Source: Ceratopteris richardii
Taxonomy: Eukaryota > Streptophyta > Polypodiopsida > Polypodiales > Pteridaceae
Length of the DNA: 64,000 nt
Direction: 5' to 3'
Assembly (NCBI GenBank): GCA_020310875.1
Contig: CM035417.1
Location: 105,392,147-105,456,146, forward strand
Shown here: positions 56,255-64,000 of the stretch, in pieces
Position numbering within the stretch: position 1 is the stretch's first letter
How the letters are laid out: each line of letters opens with the position of its first letter
The notes under the pieces: generated by a model
What the model was told of the DNA's origin: nothing
The model's input: only the letters and a program-made list of their open reading frames with translations
The model's database searches: none
Translations under genes and position numbers: made by a program

Positions 56255-59200
56255 TCACTCCACAAAAGGAAGTAAGCCCAAAGCTTTGCGGAAAGCTTCA
56301 AACTTCTCTTCTAGGCAGAGCCTTCGTGAAAAGGTCTGCAATGTTCTCATGCGTGGGCACATATGCCAGGCTGATCTCCCCAGCAGAGAACCTCTCCCTG
56401 ACATAGTGATAATGCACCTCAATGTGCTTAGTGCGAGCATGGAACACAGGGTTCCTCGCAACTGCCAATGCGCTCTGACTGTCAATGAAGATGGTGGTGG
56501 CAGAAGACTCGCCAACACCCAAATCAGCCATAAGGCGTCTGAGCCACACACACTCAACAGTCGCTGTGAAAGCTGCCCTATACTCAGCCTCACAACTCGA
56601 AGTGGCCACAGTAGGTTGCTTCTTGCTCAACCAAGATATACATGAGCTACCAAGCATTGAAGCAAAAACCACTAGTGGACACACGAGTGTCATAGCAACT
56701 ACCCCAATCTGAGTCAAAAAAAGCATGCAAATCTGGCGGTAGTGATCCCCCCTTGGGATAAAACAACCCAAGTAGCCGAGTACCACTCAGGTAGCGAAAG
56801 ATGCGCTTAACCGCCTTCCAATGTGTGACTCCTGGGCAATGCATAAACCTGCTCATCTGTGAGACAACAAACTGAATATCTGGCCGAGTAATGCATAAGT
56901 AAATCAAGCATCCAACAGCCTGCTGATAGAGAACAACATCAAATGCATCTCCAGCATCATGAAGACTCAATCGTAAACCTGTCTCCATAGGAGTGGCAAT
57001 AGGCTTACAATCTTCAAGGCAAAAACACTGCAATAATGTGTCAATATATTTTGCTTGACACAAAGCCATTCCACCATCAACTTGCATAAACTGAATACCC
57101 AAATAGTGATGCAAATGCCCCAAATCAGACATCTCAAATGAGGCATGCAAATCAGCCTTAAAATCAGCAATATGCTTCTCAATAGGACTAGTGAGCAGCA
57201 TGTCGTCAACATAGACAACAATGATCAGAAGCACATCATTAGCACGCTTAACATATAAGGTGCTTTCAGTTGGACTGTTCTCAAAACCATGTGCAATCAG
57301 ATAGGCATGTATCTTCTCATACCAAGCACGTGGTGCTTGCTTTAAACCATATAATGCCTTCTTTAACCTGCACACCTGGTTTTCATGCCCTTTCTGCACA
57401 AAGCCACGGGGCTGAAAAACATACACTTCTTCATGCAAGTCATCATTCAGAAATGTTGTTTTAATGTCCAACTGATGTACATTCCAACCATGATGGGCTG
57501 CAAGTGCACAAATGCTGCGAACAGTAGTCATACGGCATGTAGGTGCAAAGGTCTCATCAAAATCAATGCCTCTTTCCTGCGCATAACCCTTTGCAACAAG
57601 CCTAGCTTTATACCTGTCAACTGTACCATCAGGTTTACGCTTCAGCTTGTATACCCACTTAGTGCCAATGGCCTTCTTGCCAGGAGGCAAGTCACATAAA
57701 GACCATGTACCATTCTTCATTATAGCATCATATTCAGATTGCATAGCAGCCATCCAATTTTCTGAATTCTGTGCTTCATCAAAAGAAATAGGCTCATTCT
57801 CATCACACAGGCTAGACGCAGCCATAGCATAGCAACCTGATGCAAAGGAGGCACTATGAGAGCCTGAACGAGTACGATATGACAAAGGTGGATCTAATTT
57901 GCTGTCACACAAAGTCTACACCAGCCATTTTGGCATAGTTTTTGCCTGCTCAATATCACCTCTCTCATCAACAAGTGCATCATGTAAATTTGCATCAGAA
58001 ATGGAATGATCTGCATCATCATATGAAACCTGCAAAGGCTGAGAAGTTGCCTCATTAGGACCAGCACTAGACTGTCCACCTGTAAAAAGAGGCATCAAAG
58101 TATCATACATGTCTTTAGAGCTAACAGATGTCTCCTTAGTACATGAAAGCAATGGCTGAATAGCATCTTCCACAAAGACAACATCACGGCTAACCAGAAT
58201 GCATTTAGTCTGTGGATGATACAGACGATAGCCTTTACTTTCAGAATTGTACCCAACAAAAATACATTTTACTGCCTTATCATCCAATTTTCTGTGATGT
58301 TGTTCAGGCACTAGTGCATATGCCAAACAACCAAAAACCCGCAGATGAGCAACAGATGGCTTGCGATCATGCCAAGCCTCATATGGAGTGATAGACTGTA
58401 GCGCTTTAGTGGGACACCTGTTAAGTACATATGCTGCACACATGACAGCCTCAAGCCAGAAACTATGTGGTAAAGCCTGACTCTTGACCATACACCTCGC
58501 CATCTCCATGAGTGACATGTTCTTCCGTTCAGCAACTCCATTATGTTGAGGTGTATACGGCACTGTACACTATCCCACGTTCAGCCAGAAATGCATTAAA
58601 ATGAGAAGACATATATTCCCCCCCTCGATCAGAACGGAGGGTGCCCATTTTACATGCTGACAGATTTTCAGCCAAAACCAAAAACTGTTTGAAGCACAAA
58701 AACACTTCGGACTTTGCCTTCAATGGATATACCCATGCATGCCTGGAAAAATCATCAATGAAAGTCACGAAGTAAAGATAGTTTCCAAAAGAAGGTGTCT
58801 GCATAGGACCACAAACATCACTATGTACAAGCTGCAATTTCTGCGTAGCCCGAACTGAACCATCTTTTGGAAAGGAGGAACGCTGCATTTTGCCCAAAAT
58901 ACAGCCTTCACATACATGTTTTCCAGGTGCCTCAAGCTTGGGCAAAGAAGACACCATATCAGATTTCTGCAGGCGTAGCAAACTAGCAAAATTCAGATGA
59001 CCAAAGCGTGCATGCCAAAGCTTTGCATCTGAGATAGCGTGAGAATCATGAACTGCTCATGTCGAATCATTCACAAATCTTTCATAGTCTATGAGCTTAT
59101 ACAACCCGCGACATAAAATGCCAGAAGCAATAATAACATCGCCATTTGACAGATCATGAACTGTACATCTGTCATCAACAAATTTCACAACCAAGCCAAT

Positions 59201-60312
59201 CTTGGCTAATGCAGAAATTGATAACAGATTCTTCTTGATCCCTAGCACAAATAAAGCATCTGACAAGGTGAAAGAACTACCATCAGCAGTAGTCAGAATG
59301 ATCTTACCAACTCCCATAACAGGATAAGAGGAGTTGTTGGCGCATGTGACAGTATTCCCTGTAGGGGCAGGCTCGAGTGAAGAGAAGAAACTACGCTACA
59401 AGGTAATATGTTTGGTTGCCCCACTATCAAAGTACCAAACATCTGAGTCCACTGCAGACATGCACTGCTCATGAGAAGATGGGTCAAAACTGCAAACAGT
59501 AGTAAACGCCCATTCTTCTTCCTGCACAAGATTTACAGACTCTGTTTTTGGTGTAGAGGCCTCTGCAACAACCATTCCAGCCTCTTTCTTCTTTGCCTCT
59601 TTTGCAGCTAGCTTTGGACAGTTCTTTATGATATGTTCATTCCCTTTACAATACTTGCAGAACAATTTCTGCTTTTCTGATTTCTTCTCATCTTTATCCT
59701 GGTTCTTCGAATGTGCAGCATTTGCAGATTTCTGCTTACTAGTAGAAGAGCTCCATTTTCCTTTGCCCTTCTAACTAGCCAGGAAAGCTTGATCTGCAAC
59801 ACGCATAATGGACCTGTTCTGCCTAGACTGATCTTCCTGCAACAGAACAGAGACTAACTCCTCAAATGATAAGGCATTCGGATTGCCTTTCATCATCAAC
59901 CGAAGAGTAGAAGCAAAACTCTGATATGAATCAAGAAGACCATTCAGAACGGTCTGCACCAGTGAGCTATCTGGTATAACCTCATCAGCAGAAATCAACT
60001 GTTCCTTCAAATCTTTGATCTTTGTTAGGAAACTGTCCATAGAATCACCTTCATTCATGTGCTCACTCTCTAACTGTTTTCGGAGGTAAGCAACATGAAC
60101 CTCATTCCTAGCTTGGTACAATGTGGTTAGTGTATCCCAAGCATCCCTAGTTGTTCTGCAAGAGCGAATATGAGGAATAATGGCACGTTTGACAGACAAA
60201 GCTATCAATGCATGTGCCTGGGCATCTCTGCCATCCCAACGAATTTGCTTTGTAGTAGGTGCAACAGAAACAGCAACACGAACATGAATCTGCGGATATC
60301 ATCTTCGACACC
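56255..60312 (-). pseudogene. Gag-pol of element H (few lesions)
   Basis: Reading leftward: gag with MNEGDSMDSFLTKIKDLKEQ (59771-60208), knuckle CKYCKGNEHIIKNC (near 59660), protease WYFDSGATKHIT (near 59430), gag-pre-integrase, integrase with HSDVCGPMQTPSF, DRGGEY and NGVAERKN (57916-58981), RT with KARLVAKGYAQERGIDFDE, LDIKTTFLNDDLHEEVYV and VVYVDDMLLTS (56647-57912), and RNase H with SCISWLSKKQPTVATSSCEA to the stop at 56255. Lesions: UAG in LAS*KGKGK (near 59773), a stop after KHITL (near 59396), a short deletion in integrase near 58565, UAG after KWLV (57913), a 1-nt insertion near 56660 and one near 56310. Confidence 0.92.
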
Positions 60313-61094
60313 TGTTGGAATTTGGGGCCCCAGGATCGTTCCAATACTAAAACCTCTTGAGCATACACAACTTAATTGACAAGATGATAAGTGAGATAGA
60401 GAAATAAAGAGATCTTGAGACAAAGATAGGGAACGTAAGCTGGATGCTTACTTCACTAAAAATAATAGATGTCCAAATCACAACATGGGAGTACTACTCA
60501 ACCATATAAAGTGGTGCACTCACTAATGGAAGAATAAGAAGATGATGATACAAGATTTAGATTATGTCAAAATAATCTAAGTGTGTGTGAAGAGAATGAA
60601 GCAACGAAGCTAACAAAATAGTGTAACGAAATTGTAAATCAACCACAAGGTTAACTCACAAAAGATAGTTACCACCACCTCGTAGAAGACTTCCTGCTGC
60701 AATGAGAGTAGCCTCTCCTTCACCACAACTTCACCTCCTTCAAGAGTGTGAGAACACTCTGTCTTCAAGAAGATCTCCAAGCTCTAGATCTTTGAGTGAG
60801 TGATTATACAAGGAGCCAAGAGCCTCCTTATATAGTAGTTGTAACTATTTGAAAAGCTATAGCGAAGCCTCCACGAATAAAGCAAAAGCGTGCGCATGTG
60901 TTAATAAAGCAAAAACGTAGCGATCTAATAAAACTCCATCCATCGTTGCTTTGTTTATGAAAAGCAATGATTTACTTTTAGAATCGTATTTTGCAACGTT
61001 TGCTTTGTTTTCTTTTAGCTTTCTAAAAGATGGTTTCACACTATGCAATTTCAGGTTCGCATGCACGAAGAATTATTGGACATTGATTCCAACA
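60313..61094 (-). repeat. 3' LTR of element I (782 bp) with polypurine tract
   Basis: The plus strand begins TGTTGGAATTTGGGG and ends ATTGATTCCAACA (TG...CA with TGTTGGAAT/ATTCCAACA inverted ends). ATCCCTCCTTCAGTG (61095-61109) follows; its complement is the polypurine tract next to the pol stop. Confidence 0.93.
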
Positions 61095-61109
61095 ATCCCT
61101 CCTTCAGTG

Positions 61110-64000
61110 TCACAATGGTACAAGCTTCAGTAACCTGCAAATCTTCTCATGACTATCTCTAGTCAATGCTTTGGTAAATATATCTGCAACATTCTCACTA
61201 GATGGAACATAGACTAGCTCAATGTGCTTCTTAGCTATCTGCTCTCGAATATAGTGGTAGTGTACCTCTATATGCTTTGTCCTTGCATGATGCACTGGAT
61301 TTTTAGCTATAGCTATAGCACTCTGGCTATCTGATAATATCTGAATGGGTTGATGTACTCTTACATCAAGATAACTAAAAATCTTCTGCAACCATACTGA
61401 CTCTAGAGTAGCTGTAAATGCTGCACGATATTCAGCTTCACATGATGAAGTGGCAATAGTGGGTTGTCTCTTTGAATACCATGAGATAAGACAATCTCCA
61501 AGATAAAAACAAAATCCACTAGTACTTTTTCTTGTGTCTTTATCACCTGCCCAATCAGAATCTGAAAATCCTTTTAGTAACAAATGTGTAGATTTCGAAA
61601 ATACCATAGCATAATTTGAAGTTCCCTTCAAATAACGAAAGATCCGCTTTACTGCTTTCCAATGTAACACTGTCGGATTTTGCATGAACCTTGATACTTG
61701 AGAAACTGCAAACTGTATATCAGGACGTGTATTACAAAGATAAATCAAGCAACCTACTGCTTGACTATATAGAGTAGCATCAAATGGCTCTGCATCTGCT
61801 ACCATTTGTAAAGACGTGTTCTGATCCATAGGTGTTTGCATAGGTTTAGAATCACCCATCTGAAACCTTTCCAAAAGTTTCTCTATGTACTTCTGTTGTG
61901 TCATGTAGATACACTCATCTTGAAACAGAAACTGAATCCCAAGATAATAATGTAGAATGCCTAAATCATTCACATCAAATGTTTGCTTCAATTCTTCTTT
62001 GAACATCTGCAAATCTTCATCTCTGGGACCTGTGACTATAATATCATCCACATAAATGATTGCTATAATCATCATACCTGTTTCAGCTTTGACATAAAGA
62101 GTTGGAGCCGCATCTGAGTTATGGAAACCAATGGATAAAAGATATGTATGTATCTTTTCATACCATGCTCTAGGTGCCTGTTTTAAACCATACAAAGCTT
62201 TTATAAGCTTACACACTAAGTGTTCTTTACCTGTCTCTTCAAAACCTTCTGGCTGCTGAATATACACATCTTCGTGTAAATCACCATTTAGAAAAGAAGT
62301 CTTAATGTCAAGTTGATATATATGCCAACCTGGCCTTGTATCTATCAATAGTACCATCTGCTTTCCTTTTGATTTTAAAGATCCATTTACATCTATAGCC
62401 TTCTTTCCTTCTGGTAACTCACATAGCTGCCAAGTTTGATTCTTATGAATAGAATCAATCTCTTCTTGCATAGCTTTTCTCCAAATAGGAACTTTAAGTG
62501 CATCTTTAACACATGCAGGTTCATCTTCAACAGTCGTTAGTGCCAAAATATCATGAATCTCAAAGTCTTCAGCAAAACTTACATCATCTTTTTGTTGTCT
62601 AGTTTGACTTCTTGTTCTTACATGATCTTGTTGTTGTTGTCTAGTCTGACTCCTTGTTCTTCCAGTAAAAGTTTTTATACCACTATCTTTCCAAGTCTGG
62701 TATAACCACGTAGGTGTATCCTTGAATAGTGGTGAAACTCTTTCTGAACTTTCAGCTTCCACAGGTTCTGGAACTTGTCCTGTCGAGGTACTAGGACTTT
62801 CTGGAACTTTAACTTCTTCCATTTCTGGAACCAAAGTTTCTTGTGGAACTGACTCTGTAGAAGGTTGTGAAATTCCTCTTTCTTCAATTTTTTCTTGAAT
62901 ACTAGGAATTTGAGGTTTAACTCCCTCCTGATATGGTTGAACATGTATATCCAGAATCTTTCTAAAACTTCCATAGTCATTTTCACTAATGAACTCCGGA
63001 ATTTCTGCTTCTTTATCATAAACCTTATCTTCAGCAATATAAGCATTACGTGAAAGAATAACTTCACCTGTCTCTGGAACATAAAACCTGTATCCTTTGC
63101 TTTCAACATGATATCCAATAAAAACAGCTTTCTTTGCCTTTACATCTAATTTGCCTCGGTCCTTTTTCTCAACATGTACATATGAAAGTGATCCAAACAC
63201 TTTGAAGTAACTCACATTAGGTTTTCTACCATAATAAGCTTCATACGGTGTGATTACCTTTAAAGCTTTTGTAGATGACCTGTTCAAAATGTGATTAGCT
63301 GTATGTACTGCATCAAACCAGAATTTTGGTGAAAGCTTCTTGGACGCCATCATGCTTCGCATCATTTCAACAAGTACTCTATTCTTTCTTTCTGCAACAC
63401 CATTTTGCTGAGGAGTATAAGCAATAGTAAGGTGTCGAGTAATACCTTTCTCATCGAGAAATGTCTGGAACTCATTTGACAAGTATTCTCCACCTCTATC
63501 ACTTCTTAGAATCTGGACAGTTTCTTGACTTTCATTTTCAACCATAGCTACAAACTTCTTGAACATAGGAAAGACTTCTGACTTCGACTTAAGACCATAG
63601 ATCCATGAGTATCTTGTAAAATCATCCACAAATAGGACAAAATACCTGAAACCCTGAATAGAGTCTGCTCTCATAGGTCCATTCACATCTGAATGAATAA
63701 TCTGCAATTTCTTGGTAGCTGTAATATGACCATGTTTCTTGAAAGGTAGTTTATGCATCTTACCTTCAAGACAACCTTCACATATATCTGAATCATCAGG
63801 TAGCTTGAATAAGGGTAAACTCTCAACCATACCTCTATCTTTGATATTCTTGAGAGCTCCAAAACTGATATGTCCAAATCTTTCATGCCATAGCTTCATA
63901 TCTTCCATCGGTGACGAAGATTTGACTGCATATGCTTGACTAATTTTTGACAAAACAAAGACCCCTCCTTTATGCTTACCTTGTAAAAGACACTTGTCTT
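61110..64000 (-). CDS. Copia pol of element I: gag-pre-integrase, integrase, RT (damaged), RNase H; 5' end outside window
   Basis: The minus-strand frame is open from the window edge to TGA at 61110 (more than 960 codons). Domains in order: gag-pre-integrase WHERFGHISFGALKNI with CEGC (Zn-binding HHCC), integrase with catalytic Asp in IHSDVNGP, Asp in SDRGGEY and Glu in NGVAERKN, the FIGYHVESKGYRFY C-terminus, a linker rich in Glu/Pro/Ser with RTRSQTRQQ repeats (near 62600-62680), RT with LDIKTSFLNGDLHEDVYI and YVDDIIVTG, and RNase H with DSDWAGDKDTRKSTSGFCFY and VADIFTKALTRD. About 40 residues of the RT N-terminal block (the ARLVAKGY-type motif) are missing, and the 20 codons before the gap are read out of phase, so the polymerase is probably inactive despite the open frame. 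Confidence 0.9.
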   Translation of the reverse strand, partial: DKCLLQGKHKGGVFVLSKISQAYAVKSSSPMEDMKLWHERFGHISFGALKNIKDRGMVESLPLFKLPDDSDICEGCLEGKMHKLPFKKHGHITATKKLQIIHSDVNGPMRADSIQGFRYFVLFVDDFTRYSWIYGLKSKSEVFPMFKKFVAMVENESQETVQILRSDRGGEYLSNEFQTFLDEKGITRHLTIAYTPQQNGVAERKNRVLVEMMRSMMASKKLSPKFWFDAVHTANHILNRSSTKALKVITPYEAYYGRKPNVSYFKVFGSLSYVHVEKKDRGKLDVKAKKAVFIGYHVESKGYRFYVPETGEVILSRNAYIAEDKVYDKEAEIPEFISENDYGSFRKILDIHVQPYQEGVKPQIPSIQEKIEERGISQPSTESVPQETLVPEMEEVKVPESPSTSTGQVPEPVEAESSERVSPLFKDTPTWLYQTWKDSGIKTFTGRTRSQTRQQQQDHVRTRSQTRQQKDDVSFAEDFEIHDILALTTVEDEPACVKDALKVPIWRKAMQEEIDSIHKNQTWQLCELPEGKKAIDVNGSLKSKGKQMVLLIDTRPGWHIYQLDIKTSFLNGDLHEDVYIQQPEGFEETGKEHLVCKLIKALYGLKQAPRAWYEKIHTYLLSIGFHNSDAAPTLYVKAETGMMIIAIIYVDDIIVTGPRDEDLQMFKEELKQTFDVNDLGILHYYLGIQFLFQDECIYMTQQKYIEKLLERFQMGDSKPMQTPMDQNTSLQMVADAEPFDATLYSQAVGCLIYLCNTRPDIQFAVSQVSRFMQNPTVLHWKAVKRIFRYLKGTSNYAMVFSKSTHLLLKGFSDSDWAGDKDTRKSTSGFCFYLGDCLISWYSKRQPTIATSSCEAEYRAAFTATLESVWLQKIFSYLDVRVHQPIQILSDSQSAIAIAKNPVHHARTKHIEVHYHYIREQIAKKHIELVYVPSSENVADIFTKALTRDSHEKICRLLKLVPL

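Larger units (their letters stand above)
55950..60312 (-). mobile_element. Family-1 Copia element H, 5' part cut by element I
   Basis: The 3' LTR, polypurine tract and nearly complete gag-pol lie on the minus strand. It is the best-preserved Family-1 copy here and served as reference for the others. At 60312/60313 its gag is interrupted by the LTR of element I. The rest of gag, the primer site and 5' LTR should lie beyond the window. It was inserted into copy G (left flank CTGGC, 55945-55949). Confidence 0.92.
60313..64000 (-). mobile_element. Copia element I, fifth family, running past the window edge
   Basis: A complete 782-bp 3' LTR, polypurine tract and one long open pol frame lie on the minus strand. 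It was inserted into the gag of element H (left flank ACACC, 60308-60312). The frame stays open to the last base of the window, so gag and the 5' LTR lie outside. It is the youngest-looking element here. Confidence 0.92.

Noticed and set aside
56203..56712. Plus-strand frames over element H
   Set aside because: They are antisense reads of RNase H and appear at the same place in several copies for that reason only.
1..64000. Organellar or bacterial DNA
   Set aside because: Dense LTR retrotransposons, spliceosomal introns and telomere-type repeats are nuclear plant features; no organelle gene was seen.

Overview
This is about 64 kb of AT-rich nuclear DNA from a land plant. The evidence is nested Ty1/Copia LTR retrotransposons primed by initiator tRNA-Met, a degenerate CCCTAAA array, and one spliced nuclear gene for a plastid YLMG (YGGT-family) protein. 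Much of the sequence is old, nested retrotransposon debris, so the genome is probably large and slow to remove repeats. A fern or other non-seed vascular plant is my guess from the style of the Copia proteins; the sequence does not prove it.

Layout. Positions 1-10780 are a retrotransposon nest. A plus-strand Family-1 Copia copy (A, 1-2122) carries an internal inversion. It abuts a minus-strand Family-1 copy (B, 2123-10780) that is split by a Family-2 Copia element (C, 4137-9606). Positions 10781-19833 are the only host-like stretch. They hold a three-exon minus-strand gene (14228-17968) encoding a complete 247-residue YLMG2-like protein. Positions 19834-39936 are a second nest. One old Family-1 copy (P/F) is cut by a TRIM (21874-22617, target duplication GGAAT). 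It is cut again by a 10.9-kb insertion complex (23433-34289) holding element S, a probable solo LTR Q, the internally deleted element R (target duplication TTCAT), element N and a telomere-like array. A full-length Family-1 element E (34403-39453, target duplication CTTAC) then interrupts its gag.

Positions 40923-46089 hold the start of a plus-strand Copia element (O), cut by minus-strand element M, then an isolated N-type LTR. Next come a GTATCATGTATC minisatellite and decayed Ty3/Gypsy gag and reverse-transcriptase pieces (46655-51597). The right end is a third nest: gag/LTR remnant K, inverted pair J/G, the fairly young element H (55950-60312), and element I (60313 to the window edge), whose pol frame is open for 2.9 kb.

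Only the YLMG2-like gene looks like a working host gene. Almost every transposon protein is broken by stops, frameshifts or deletions. Target duplications, inversion joints and junctions at shared positions allow the order of insertions to be worked out. All boundaries were read by eye from copy-to-copy comparison inside the window; no alignment or database search was run.
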